Below, in pieces: positions 34,458 to 44,950 of a stretch of DNA of 64,000 nt. Position 1 is the stretch's first letter. Each line of letters opens with the position of its first letter. Under the pieces are notes generated by a model. The model worked only from the letters and a program-made list of their open reading frames with translations. It ran no database searches and had not been told where the DNA came from. The stretch is from JAHEDT01 sp963825615 (GTDB taxonomy: Bacteria > Desulfobacterota > Desulfuromonadia > Desulfuromonadales > BM103). The stretch spans positions 496,001 through 560,000 of the forward strand of contig CAWGTV010000003.1 of the NCBI GenBank assembly GCA_963825615.1. Direction: 5' to 3'. Position numbers and translations under genes: made by a program.

Positions 34458-36728
34458 ATGGGCCCGATCATCACCGTCAAAGAAAACTGTCGCAAATGCT
34501 ACGCCTGTGTCCGCAATTGCCCGGTCAAGGCGATCCGCGTTCATCGAAATTACGCCGAAGTCATCGGCAACCGCTGCATCGGTTGCGGCAATTGCGTCAA
34601 AAGCTGCTCGCAGAAAGCCAAAGTCATCGCCGACCATGTCGGTGAATGCCGGCGCCTGCTGAGCGCTGAAAACCCGCCGATCGCCGTCCTCGGCTGTTCC
34701 CACCCGGCTTTTTTCAACGATGTCCGCTCCGGTCAGCTGGTCACCGGCCTGCGCCGGATCGGCTTCGCGGAAGTCCATGAAGGTGCCGGCGGCGTCGACC
34801 TGCTCCGCAACAGTTACCGCAAGACGCTCGAACTGAACCAGCCCTACCCATTGATCACAACCCACTGCCCGACGATTGTCGATCTGATCGAAAGACATTA
34901 TCCACAGTTGCTCAAGAATCTCATCGGCATCGTCTCGCCGATGGTGGCCATCGGCCGTTTTATCAAAAGCCGCACCACGAAAGAGACGCCGGTTGTTTAT
35001 ATCAGCTCCTGCATTGCCGGCAAGTTCGAGATCACCGCCGAACAGACCCAGGGCGCCATCGACTGTGTGATTTCCTACCAGGAACTCAGCCAGATGTTCA
35101 AAGACCGCAATCTCGACCTGAAGCGCCTGGGAGAAACAGCCTTTGACGGCATACAACCGCAACGCGGGCGACTCTTTGCCATTTCCGGAGGACCATTCAA
35201 ATCTTTCGACATTGACAGTTCCATCATCAACCAGGATTACGTTGAGACGGAGGGTGAGCAGAACGCCCTGGAGGTGATCAAGGACCTCGCGGCTGGCCGG
35301 ATTTCGCCGAAAGTGGTTGATATCCGCTTCTGCAACGGCGGCTGTATCGGCGGGCCAGGGAAGAATAACCGCCTGACCACTTTTTCCAAGCGCAACCTGA
35401 TTATCGAACAGCACCTGAACCAGAACCTTTACTACCGGACCAAGTCGACCTATCTCGCCGACCTCCCCTTCCCCGCTTTTACGAGAGGCTTTTCCAACAA
35501 ACATGAGCGCCCGAAAACTCCGAGCAGTGAGCGTTTGCGGCAAATCCTCCAGGCAACCGACAAGCACGAAACCAAGGACGAACTGAACTGTGGAGCCTGC
35601 GGCTATTCTACCTGTCGAGAACATGCCGTCGCCATCTATCGGGAGCTCGCAGAGGGGGACATGTGTCTCCCCTATTCGCTCAAACGCCTCGAAGAAGACC
35701 ACATCAAACTTACTCAGAAATACGAGCTGGCGCAGCGCGCCCTGAAGCAGGAATTCGGCGAAACCTCGATCATCGGCAACGACCAGGGCACCAGGGAGGT
35801 CATCAGGTTGATCCACCAGGTCGGGCCCACCCCGACGACGGTCCTGATCCGTGGCGAGAGCGGCACAGGCAAGGAGTTGACCGCCCGTGCCATCCACGCC
35901 CAGAGTCAACGCGCCGACAAACCGCTGGTGGCGGTCAACTGCACGACCTTGACGGACAGCCTGCTCGAAAGTGAACTGTTTGGCCACAAGAAAGGTTCCT
36001 TCACCGGTGCCATCAGCGAGAAACGCGGACTTTTCGAGGCTGCTGACGGCGGCACGATCTTCTTGGACGAGGTCGGCGACATCACCCCAAAACTCCAGGC
36101 AGAGCTGCTGCGCGTTCTTGACAGCGGCGAAATCAGGCCGGTCGGCGACAGCACTTCGATCAGAGTAGACGTGCGCCTGATCGCGGCGACCAATCGCAAT
36201 CTCGAACAGGGCGTGTCAGAGGGGTGGTTTCGGGAAGATCTCTTCTACCGTCTGAATGTCTTCACCATCACCATGCCACCACTGCGCAATCGGCTCGATT
36301 CCCTTGACGAGCTGCTGCAAACCTTTATCGCCAAGGCCAGCACCCGGGTGAACAAGACCCTGGTGGGGATTGAAGATCGTGCTATTCATGCCATGCGCCA
36401 GTACCATTGGCCCGGCAATATCCGCGAACTGCAGAACATCATCGAGCGGGCAGCGGTGCTGACGCACGACAAGATCATCAGGCTGGAGAACCTCCCGGTC
36501 ATATTCGGCGAGCTGGTCCTGCAATCTCCCGAGGGCACAAGCCAGGACAGCTTGCGCAGCCAACGCCAGAAGCAGGTCAACCAGGTTGAAAAGAATCTCC
36601 TGTCACGTTATCTGCGGGAAGCACAAGGCAATGTCTCCTCCGCAGCACGGCTGGCCGGAATTCCAAGACGCACCTTCTACCGGATGCTGAACCGCAACGG
36701 CATCAACGGGGTAAATTTCAAAGCCTGA
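34458..36728 (+). CDS. Sigma-54 activator fused to an [FeFe]-hydrogenase-like sensor domain
   Basis: 756 residues. Order: two [4Fe-4S] motifs (Cys 11,14,17,21 and 40,43,46,50); hydrogenase-like domain (about 75-370) with THCP near 135 in place of TSCCP, SSCIAGKFE near 185 in place of MPCxxKxxE, and FCNGGCIGG near 293; an Fe-S domain with CGACGYSTC near 377; a coiled coil; a sigma-54 AAA+ domain (Walker A GESGTGKE near 465, GSFTGA near 511, Walker B IFLDEVG); and a Fis HTH (AARLAGIPRRTFYRML). The four Cys that hold the H-cluster cubane in CpI are kept, the proton-relay Cys is His, so I infer a sensor, not an enzyme. AAGGG is 6 bases before ATG 34458. Confidence 0.92.
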   Translation: MGPIITVKENCRKCYACVRNCPVKAIRVHRNYAEVIGNRCIGCGNCVKSCSQKAKVIADHVGECRRLLSAENPPIAVLGCSHPAFFNDVRSGQLVTGLRRIGFAEVHEGAGGVDLLRNSYRKTLELNQPYPLITTHCPTIVDLIERHYPQLLKNLIGIVSPMVAIGRFIKSRTTKETPVVYISSCIAGKFEITAEQTQGAIDCVISYQELSQMFKDRNLDLKRLGETAFDGIQPQRGRLFAISGGPFKSFDIDSSIINQDYVETEGEQNALEVIKDLAAGRISPKVVDIRFCNGGCIGGPGKNNRLTTFSKRNLIIEQHLNQNLYYRTKSTYLADLPFPAFTRGFSNKHERPKTPSSERLRQILQATDKHETKDELNCGACGYSTCREHAVAIYRELAEGDMCLPYSLKRLEEDHIKLTQKYELAQRALKQEFGETSIIGNDQGTREVIRLIHQVGPTPTTVLIRGESGTGKELTARAIHAQSQRADKPLVAVNCTTLTDSLLESELFGHKKGSFTGAISEKRGLFEAADGGTIFLDEVGDITPKLQAELLRVLDSGEIRPVGDSTSIRVDVRLIAATNRNLEQGVSEGWFREDLFYRLNVFTITMPPLRNRLDSLDELLQTFIAKASTRVNKTLVGIEDRAIHAMRQYHWPGNIRELQNIIERAAVLTHDKIIRLENLPVIFGELVLQSPEGTSQDSLRSQRQKQVNQVEKNLLSRYLREAQGNVSSAARLAGIPRRTFYRMLNRNGINGVNFKA

Positions 36729-36780
36729 CACAACATGAAATTACTCTAAGACAAATTTTGTCATAAATAGACCGCCACGT

Positions 36781-36796
36781 GTGCCACATGCGGCAC
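36781..36796. promoter_or_regulatory. Upstream activator site candidate 1 for the sigma-54 promoter
   Basis: gtgccacatgcggcac, a perfect dyad with six-base spacer, 164 bases before the -24 element. It repeats the dyad in front of the regulator gene. Confidence 0.6.
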
Positions 36797-36846
36797 AGCC
36801 ATTTCGCCTAATTTTGCGGTGATTTCCCAGTCAGGTGCAATATTGT

Positions 36847-36862
36847 GCGCCACTTTCGGCAC
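36847..36862. promoter_or_regulatory. Upstream activator site candidate 2
   Basis: gcgccactttcggcac matches the dyad with one change in the left half. Its centre is 66 bases from site 1 and about 122 from the predicted start, usual distances for sigma-54 enhancers. Confidence 0.5.
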
Positions 36863-36949
36863 ATCAAGTAAAACTTCTCATTAAACAACTTCTTGATACA
36901 AGTCTTTAATAACAGGGACTTAGAGCCATATTTTCTCAGCAGCCACTAA

Positions 36950-36966
36950 TTGGCATATCATTTGCT
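36950..36966 (+). promoter_or_regulatory. Sigma-54 (-24/-12) promoter
   Basis: ttggcatatcatttgct fits YTGGCACG-N4-TTGCW at 11 of 13 positions with the required GG-N10-GC (GG 36952-36953, GC 36964-36965). Predicted start about 36976-36978. Confidence 0.75.
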
Positions 36967-36976
36967 TAAAAGTTGA

Positions 36977-37070
36977 CTAACTGTCTAGGGAGATCAGTTT
37001 CCAACCTAAGGATTCCTGTTCCCTTGTTTGCGCCGCCTAGGACCTCTCTCCCCCGGGCGGCGTTTTTTTA
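36977..37070 (+). ncRNA. Predicted sigma-54-dependent small RNA, about 95 nt
   Basis: Between the promoter and an intrinsic terminator there is no plausible frame. The 3' part is a G/C stem with a loop that reads C/U-rich (cctctctccccc, 37043-37054), complementary to Shine-Dalgarno-like G-rich sequence. An internal gggaga (36989-36994) could pair with this loop. Such a loop is used by RepG of Helicobacter for target pairing; the analogy is mine. It could also be a leader of ptsP, 100 bases downstream. Confidence 0.5.
37031..37070 (+). terminator. Intrinsic terminator of the predicted small RNA
   Basis: cgccgcc (37031-37037) pairs with ggcggcg (37056-37062) around an 18-base loop; T7 follows at 37063-37069. 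Confidence 0.85.
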
Positions 37071-37168
37071 TTGGCAACCAGGGACCTTCCTGCGCATTTT
37101 TCATTCGCCAAAAAGTTTGCGGTTGGTTATCATGTTAGAGTCCATGAACTTTCCGCCCAGACAATCCA

Positions 37169-39516
37169 ATGCCACGAAAAATAAATACGAAAATCGGCGT
37201 CACCACCCTGGAAGATATCAGTGCACTGATTCTGCAGTCGCACGACCTTGACGAGACCCTGCGCAATATTGTCAATCTGGTTGCGCGGCGCATGCACACC
37301 GATGTCTGCTCGATCTACCTGCTTGATGCCGACCACCAGACTCTGCGCCTGAGAGCATCCAAGGGCCTCTCCCGCAAGGCTGTCGGCAAGGTCACCCTGC
37401 GCATCGGAGAAGGCTTGACCGGCATGGCCGCCCAGAAACGCCACGCCATTGCCATCGAAGAACCCCAGGAACACCCAAGCTACCGTTACTTCAAAGAGAC
37501 AGGCGAGGAGCGCTTTCACTCATTTCTCGGCATCCCTCTCTTTGAACACAATGACCCCCTGGGCGTGATCGTCCTGCAAACCAAGGATCCCCGGCAGTTC
37601 AGCAAAGAGGAGATCAGCGCCCTCTCGACGATCGCCTTCCAGATCACTTCGATCGTTGTCAACGCCCGCCTGCTCGACTCGGTTCGTCAACACCAGGAAG
37701 AGAGTCAGCGTGTCAGCCAGGCTCTCGCCCAGGCACAGCAAACCTTTGCGGCCTCAGGGAAAACGCCGATAGCACTTCCACAGGACAGTCCTGTCCGGCA
37801 CTGTGGCCTATCCTGGCGTGGCCATCGGACCGGCAGCCATTCTTGAAGAACGGCTCGGCTTCGGCGACATCCTCCACGAAGAGAACGTCGATATCAAGGC
37901 AGAGCTGAAAAAGCTGGAAAGCGCCCTTGAAAAAACCTGCATTCAGACTCTCTTTCTCGAAAAACGTGTGGCAGAGCGCCTCAGCGTCAACGATGCAGCG
38001 ATCTTTCATACGCACCTGATGATCCTCGAGGACCGCAGCTTCATCAAGAAACTCCAGGACGAGATCAACAATCGACACAGCGCCGCCTACGCGCTCGAGA
38101 AAACTGTCGCCGATTACATTGAAGCCTTTCAGAAAATGGAGGACCCCTATCTGCGCGAGCGTGCGGCGGACATGGAGGATATCGGGCGGCGCATCCTGGC
38201 CAACCTGATCGGCAAGGATTCCGACCAGGCCCTGCATTTGAAACGGCCAAGCATTCTGGTTGCCCGGCAGATATTGCCGTCTGACATGGCCGCCCTGGAT
38301 AACGAGCAGATTCTTGCCATTATCACCGAAGTCGGAGAGAAAAACGCCCATGCGCTCATCATGGCCAAGTCCATGGGTATCCCGGCCATTTTCGCCGTGT
38401 CGGGCGCTCTCAAACACATCGCCCCGGACGACAGCCTGATCGTTGACGCCAACACCGGCCGCATCTATATCAACCCCCTTGAGACCATCAAGGATGAATA
38501 CCGGCGCCTGCAACAGGACCAGACCCGCGAACAGAGCCGCCTTGAAGTATACCGTGACCAGCCGGCCATGACTGCCGACGGCGTTCGCATCACCCTGCGC
38601 GCCAACATCGGCCTGATCAGCGACATCAGCGTTGCCAAACGCTTCGGCGCCGAGGGCGTCGGTCTGTACCGGACCGAGTTCCCCTACATGGCCCGCGGCG
38701 ACTTCCCCAGCCGCAACGACCAGTACGAACTTTACAGCCGGGTGGTCGAGGAGTTCGACGGACAGCCCGTCACCATCCGCACGCTCGACATCGGCGGCGA
38801 CAAGGGGTTGCCCTACTTCAGCCCACCCAAAGAGGACAATCCGTTCATGGGGTGGCGCTCGGTGAGGGTTTCACTCGACAATCGCGACATATTCCGCACC
38901 CAGATCGAAGCGATCCTCATGGCCGGATGTCACGGCCCGGTCAAGCTGCTTTTCCCGATGATTTCCAGCATGGATGAAACACGGGCCTGCCTCGAAGTCA
39001 TCGAGGAGGCCAAGCAGACCCTCGACAAAAGAAGGGCTGAATTACTCGCATAACGTTCCCGTCGGCGTCATGATCGAAGTCCCGGCCGCAGTGCGCATGG
39101 TGCCGCGGCTGGTCAACCTGGTCGACTTCTTCGCCCTTGGCACCAACGACCTGGTTCAGTACCTGTTGGCTGCAGACCGCAACAATCCCCTGGTCAGCAA
39201 GTATTACGACCCACTGCATCCTGCCGTCCTGCAGGTCCTCTACGAAGTGACTGACACGGCCCTGTCCATGGGCAAAGGCGTCAGCCTCTGTGGCGAGATG
39301 GCAACCGACCCACTCACCCTCTTGCTGCTCATCGGCATGGGGCTGCGTGAATTCTCCATGCCTGCACCCTTCATCCCGCGCACCAAAGCGTTCCTCAAGG
39401 GGGTGTCCATGGAGATGGCCTGTCGACGCTACACCGAAATCCACAGCATGGACAGCAGCCAGCAGATTCGCAAACACCTGGCTGAGGTGCTTGAGGAGGT
39501 TGAACTGGGGTATTGA
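37169..39516 (+). CDS. ptsP: PEP-protein phosphotransferase PtsP (EI-Ntr), two frameshifts
   Basis: Three overlapping frames make one GAF-EI protein. GAF domain (first about 160 residues, SIYLLDADHQTLRLRASKG); EI N-terminus resumes in a second frame at about 37790 (TVAYPGVAIGP); the PEP-binding region ends in the third frame after about 39042 (VPVGVMIEVPAAVRM, FFALGTNDLVQY, VSLCGEMATDP with the catalytic Cys). The phospho-His region reads VGEKNAHALIMAKSMGIPAI, where GGRTSHTAIxARS is usual. EI-Ntr feeds phosphate to NPr and controls nitrogen and membrane functions. Frame breaks near 37790 and 39042 look like indels. The start follows no strong site. Confidence 0.85.
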
Positions 39517-39540
39517 TTGAGCAGGCAATCTAAACGAGCA

Positions 39541-39573
39541 GAAGGGCGACAGATTTTAAATCTGTCGCCCTTC
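39541..39573. repeat. Long perfect hairpin between convergent ptsP and valS
   Basis: 16-bp arms gaagggcgacagattt and aaatctgtcgcccttc around a single T. It has no U-run on either side, so termination is possible but not sure. Confidence 0.6.
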
Positions 39574-39582
39574 GGCTGACTG

Positions 39583-42241
39583 CTATTTCAGAGTCTGAAT
39601 CTTCCTCAAACTCTCCTCGAGCACCCCCATCTTCTCTTCGGCATCCTTCAACTTACCACGATCCTTTTCCAACACATGCTCCGGAGCATTGGCGACAAAC
39701 TTCTCGTTGGAGAGCTTCTTGGTAAAAAGCTCGACATCCTTCTGCACCTTGGCAATTTCCTTTTGCAGGCGCTTCTCCTCCTCGGCAACATCCACCAGGC
39801 CCGCCAATGGCAGGGAGATTTCCACCTCGCCGGCAACCTGGGTGGCACATTGTTCAGGACGCTCAAGACCCTGGCCAATCGTCAGGTCACCAACCTTGCC
39901 GAGCACACGAATGGCGGCGACTCCTTCTTCGAGAATCTCTTGCGCCTTGCTGGATTTGCACTCCAGAAGCGCCGTGACCTGTTTTCCAGGCGGCACATCC
40001 ATCTCACCACGGATATTGCGGATCGCACGAATGACCTCCATGACCAGTTCCATGCGTTCGGCGCCGACGGCATCGGTCGGCAGCCCTGCTCCATCGGGAT
40101 AGGCGGCCTGCATAATCGATGCACAGGGGCGCTGACCGGGCAGAACCTGCCAGATCTCCTCGGTGATAAACGGCATAAACGGATGCAGCATGCGCAGCAG
40201 CTGCTCAAGGACGGTAAAGAGAACACTTTGCACCCGCTTCCTGGCCAAGGGGTCGTCACCGTACAGATCGTCCTTGGCCATCTCGATATACCAGTCGCAG
40301 AAGTTGTGCCAGGTAAACGTGTAGAGCGTACTGGCGGCTTCGTTGAACTTGTAGTCGTCAAGGGATTGGGTGGTCTGGCGGATCGCGCCTTCCAGCCGGG
40401 TCAGAATCCAGCGGTCGGCATCGGAGAGTGCAAACGCCTGCAGGTCGATTCCGGCCGGGTCGAAACGCTCCAGGTTCATCAGCGTGAAACGACTGGCGTT
40501 CCAGAGTTTGTTGCAGAAATTGCGGTAGCCGGCGATGCGATCCGTGGAAAGCTTGATATCGCGGCCCATGGCGGCGAACGACGTCAGGGTAAAGCGGAAG
40601 GCGTCGGCTCCGTACTCATCGATGACGTGCAGGGGATCGATGACGTTGCCCTTGCTTTTGCTCATCTTCTGCCCCTGGGCGTCGCGCACCAGGGCGTGGA
40701 TATAGACATCCTTGAAGGGGACGGCATCCATGAACTTGAGCCCCATCATCATCATGCGGGCCACCCAGAAGAACAGGATATCGAAACCGGTCACCAGGCA
40801 GGAGGTCGGGTAGAACTTCTCCAGCGTTGCCGTCTGTTCGGGCCAGCCCATGGTCGAAAAAGGCCAGAGCGCCGAGGAGAACCAGGTGTCAAGCACGTCC
40901 GTATCCTGGCGGATCGCGGTGCTGCCGCAATGGGCACAGGCGGTCGCGTCTTCCCGGCTGACGGTCAACTCCTCGCAGGCGTCACAGTACCAGACCGGGA
41001 TGCGATGCCCCCACCAGATCTGCCGGCTGATACACCAGTCCTGCAGGTTGAACATCCAGTCGAAATAGGTCTTTTCCCACTGTTGCGGGACGATACGGGT
41101 ATCGCCCTGCTGCACGGCCTTGATCGCCTCTTCGGCCAGCGGGCCGACCTTGACGTACCATTGCAGCGACAGGTATGGTTCGATCACGGTTTTACAGCGA
41201 TAGCACTCGCCAACGGCATTGGCGTAATCGTCGATCTTGTCAAGCAGCCCCAGGTTCTCCAGGTCGGCAACCACATTGGCGCGGGCCTCATAGCGCTCCT
41301 GCCCCTGGTAAGGGCCGCCGTTTTCATTAACAACCCCTGATTCGTCAAATATGTTGATCTGCTCGAGATCATGTCGCTTGCCAAGCTCGAAATCGTTGAA
41401 ATCGTGAGCCGGGGTGATCTTGACAGCACCGCTGCCAAAGTCCTTGTCGACATAATCATCGGCAACGATCGGAATCTGGCGATTGACCAGCGGTAACAGT
41501 ACTTTCTTGCCAATCAGTTCCCGGTAGCGCTCGTCTTCGGGATGGACGGCCACAGCAGTATCACCGAGCATGGTTTCCGGACGGGTGGTCGCCACGACCA
41601 GGCAGCGGTCGGTGCCGATGACCGGGTAACGCAAGTGCCAGAGGTGCCCTTTCTTGTCCTCGTGTTCGACCTCGAGGTCGGAGAGCGCCGTGTGACAGCG
41701 CGGACACCAGTTAATCAGGCGGTTGGCCCGGTAAATCAGGCCGTCTTCGTAAAGACGAACAAACACCTCGCGGACCGCGGTAGAAAGGCCTTCATCCATG
41801 GTGAAGCGCTCGCGTTCCCAGTCACAGGAAGCACCCAGGCGCTTTAATTGATTGATAATCTGTCCACCCGACTCCTCCCGCCACGCCCAGACACGCTGGA
41901 TAAACTGCTTCACGGCCGATGGCATGTCGGTCGAGTCCTTCTGCGGCGAGCTGTTTCTCGACGACGTTCTGAGTGGCGATCCCGGCATGATCGGTCCCCG
42001 GCATCCAGAGGACTTCGCAACCGGCCATGCGCTTCCAGCGCGCAAGGATATCCTGCAGAGTATTGTTGAGAGCATGCCCCATGTGCAACACGCCGGTCAC
42101 ATTCGGCGGCGGGATGACAATCGAATAGTGCGGCTTGACAGATTTTTCATCGGCGCAAAAGCAGCCGTCCTCTTCCCATCTCAGGTACCACTTTCGCTCA
42201 ACGTCATGCGGCTCGTAGCCCTTGTTCAACTTCTCTTCCAT
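39583..42241 (-). CDS. valS: Valyl-tRNA synthetase (one frameshift)
   Basis: About 885 residues in two frames. The N-terminal frame has the class I HIGH motif as PPPNVTGVLHMGHA, then TDHAGIATQ. The second frame carries CP1 editing (CPRCHTALSDLEVEHE), QKMSKSKGNVIDP and a C-terminal coiled coil. They join near 41903-41912, where one base would restore FIQRVWAWREESGG. ATG 42241 follows GGAAGGA. The enzyme is essential and single copy in most bacteria, so a broken copy is unlikely to be true. Confidence 0.93.
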
Positions 42242-42357
42242 CGGTGTCGCATCCTTCCGGGGTGGCGATTTCGGCACGTCTCTAGCTGCCAACAAAAGGA
42301 AATGGGGATTTTAGCAATCCCCATTTCACAGGTCAATCTGTCGTCCTTGATCAGTTG

Positions 42358-43646
42358 TCAGGCCGCAGCATCCTTGATTTTGCGGATTTCCTGGCGGATC
42401 AGGTTTTCAGCCATATCGGGAACAACCTCCCAGGCAACCTTTTCGAGGATCGATTCCGCCAATTTTTCCACGATTTTCGTCACGACCTTTTCAACAATCT
42501 GCTCGATCTCAGCCTCGCTCATGGCAGAAGCTTTCGCTTCCACTTCTGCAACGGCCGTTACGGCAGGCTCCACAGCAACAGAAGCAGCAACCGGTTCCTC
42601 GGCAGGCAGATCTTCTTCTGCAGGCTCTTCGAACACTTGCAGTCTCTTCAACAAAGGCCTGCTCTTCTTCTACGAAATCAGGCATTTCCGGCTCGACAAA
42701 CACCGACGGTTCGTTAGCAGGCTCTTCTTCGAGTGGAGCATCAAAGATATCCTCACCGTCACTTTCAGCGCGGGACCAGGCGGCGAGCGTCTGCTCCTCC
42801 ACGAGCGGCTCGAGATCTTCGGCACCCAGGATGTCATCGTCACCAAGGGGCATGATTTCTTCTTCGCCCACATCAAAAGCATCGAAGCCTGCTTCGGCAA
42901 CCGGCTCCGCGTCCACCGTGGCAAAGGCCTCAGCGGAGACCGGGGGCTCTTCGGTAAACGTGAAGTCTTTCTTCAACCTCCAGGGCCGGTTCTTCGGCGG
43001 CAGCAAGAGGTTCCTCAGCGACAGGCCCTGCCTCAGGCTCCAGTGAAACATCGCTCCAGTCGTCAGTAAAGACAGGTGCTTGAGGCGCTTTGGCAAGCAC
43101 CTCCTCTTCGAAGGAGATATCGCCGAAAGGATCTTCTTCCATGGCAGCAGCCATTTGCGGCTCAGCGTCGAGAGGCTCATCGAAGGCCGCCAATGGGGCT
43201 TCCTCAAAAGTGGCCGGTTCAACGGCAGGCTCATCTGCATGTGCAACTTCAGGAACTGGAGCTTGCGGGACTGGCGCAGCAGCACTGAGCAGCTCGGCAA
43301 CTTTATCGATCAGCACTTGTGATTCGAAAGGCTTTTGAATCCAGGCGTCAGCCTTGCAGCTTCTAGCCTTGTCTTCATCAAAGGGCTCAAATGACCCGGA
43401 CAGGAGCAGAACCGGTATATGCTGCAGGCTTGGGTCCTGTTTGATGGCGGAAGCCAGCTCGTAGCCATTTTTCCCGGGCATGTAGACATCAGCCATGACC
43501 AGATCAGGCTTGATTTCATGCGCCTTGCTCATTGCAGTGTCGCCATTATCGGTAATGGTCAGTTCGTAGTCCTCATGCGCAAAGGTTATCTGTATAACCT
43601 TCTGAATCGTTATACTGTCGTCGGCCAACAGCAGTTTCTTGCTCAT
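42358..43646 (-). CDS. Response-regulator receiver protein with acidic linker and conserved C-terminal helix (two frameshifts)
   Basis: The N-terminal frame has a receiver domain (LLLADDSITIQKVIQITFAHED, phospho-Asp in DLVMADVYMPGKNG, KPFES). A long Pro/Glu/Ala-rich, acidic and disordered linker follows, then a C-terminal helix EAEIEQIVEKVVTKIVEKL. The frames are joined near 42970 and near 42640. Similar REC-linker-helix proteins occur in delta-type bacteria near chemotaxis or motility-like genes. About 429 residues if intact. Output partner unknown. Confidence 0.8.
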
Positions 43647-43909
43647 GCCAACCTCCTTAATCCTTCAGCCCGCAAACCGCAAGATCCGAATCTGTCACCA
43701 GCTATTGCAGATCCGTAAGACGATAGCTACGACCATACGTTTCACATGTTTCAATCTGATGAGAGTCCATCCGGCAGCTGTTCCCGGACCGATCATTTTC
43801 TTCGGCTGCCGAAACCGGCAAATGGCTGTAAAGGCGCTAAAAAACTATCATATCGGCTTCTCGGGTGTCAAGCATCCCGGGACGTGCCGCTGCTTTTCCC
43901 CGCGCCTCC

Positions 43910-44950
43910 CTAAAGAGGCTTCCACGGTTGGGGGAAAAAGAGCTTCTGGTAGAGGTTCATGGCATAGCGGTCGGTCATCCCGGCAAGGAAATCTGTAACA
44001 GCCGTTTCTTTCCCCTCGCCATCCTCTCTCCGGCCTCCATAAGCAGGCAACTCTTCGGGTTTGTCGACGAAATAGAGGAACAATTCCCTGAGGACACGGC
44101 TGGCCTTGCGAAATTCATCTTCGACCGATATCGCACGATAGACATTGACATGTAGCCAATCACGTAGTGCCGTCACTTGTTCAGCGACGCGGGGAGAGAG
44201 TTGCACCGCAGCGTAATGATTCGCCAGGGTTGTCTCGATCAGATCGATGATCATGGTGTTCAGGCGTTGCGACGAATGTTCTCCAAGGGTGCGGCGCAAG
44301 TTTGACGGCACATCATCCCGGTTGATCAATCCACCCCGGATGGCATCGTCCAGGTCGTGGTTGACATAAGCGATGACATCGGACAAACGGACCAACTGGC
44401 CCTCAAGCGTCGCAGGCAGGTCAGTGCAACTTTGCCCCATCAAGGCCCCACGCCCTTTCGAATGCCGAAGAATGCCATCACGCACCTCCCAGGAGAGGTT
44501 GAGACCAGAGCCATTCTTCTCAAGCACTTCGACAACCCTGAGGCTCTGGTTGACATGATGGAATCCTGCCGGCAGCAATTCGGCAAGCACACGCTCACCG
44601 GCGTGGCCGAAGGGGGTATGACCAAGATCGTGACCGAGAGCAATCGCTTCGGTAAGGTCCTCATTCAGTCTTAACGCCCGAGCCATGGTCCTGGCAACCT
44701 GACTGACTTCAAGGGTGTGGGTGAGACGTGTACGATAATGATCGCCCTCTGGAGAGAGGAAAACCTGAGTTTTATATTTCAGCCGGCGGAAAGCCTTGCA
44801 GTGCAGGATACGATCACGGTCGACCTGGAAAATCGTTCGTACCGGGCAAGCCTCTTCTGCAACCCGCCTGCCCTTTGAAACTTTACTATGACTGGCAAAA
44901 TCACACAGCAGACTGTTTTCTGCCGTTTCAGTGACCTGTCGTATAATCAT
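43910..44950 (-). CDS. dgt: Deoxyguanosinetriphosphate triphosphohydrolase-like protein (Dgt)
   Basis: 346 residues. HD metal motif in TRLTHTLEVSQVARTMARAL and ALGHDLGHTPFGHAGE (HD plus the downstream H); FRRLKYKTQVFLSPEGDHYRTRLTH is the dGTPase hallmark. It hydrolyses dNTPs to deoxynucleoside and triphosphate. The start ATG 44950 faces the AT-rich mucR upstream region. Confidence 0.93.
   Translation of the reverse strand: MIIRQVTETAENSLLCDFASHSKVSKGRRVAEEACPVRTIFQVDRDRILHCKAFRRLKYKTQVFLSPEGDHYRTRLTHTLEVSQVARTMARALRLNEDLTEAIALGHDLGHTPFGHAGERVLAELLPAGFHHVNQSLRVVEVLEKNGSGLNLSWEVRDGILRHSKGRGALMGQSCTDLPATLEGQLVRLSDVIAYVNHDLDDAIRGGLINRDDVPSNLRRTLGEHSSQRLNTMIIDLIETTLANHYAAVQLSPRVAEQVTALRDWLHVNVYRAISVEDEFRKASRVLRELFLYFVDKPEELPAYGGRREDGEGKETAVTDFLAGMTDRYAMNLYQKLFFPQPWKPL

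Noticed and set aside
34386..35987. 533-codon minus frame antisense to the hydrogenase-sensor gene
   Set aside because: High-GC shadow frame; composition and lack of motifs contrast with the clear domains on the plus strand.
39676..41340. 554-codon plus frame antisense to valS
   Set aside because: Shadow of valS, which has HIGH and KMSKS motifs.
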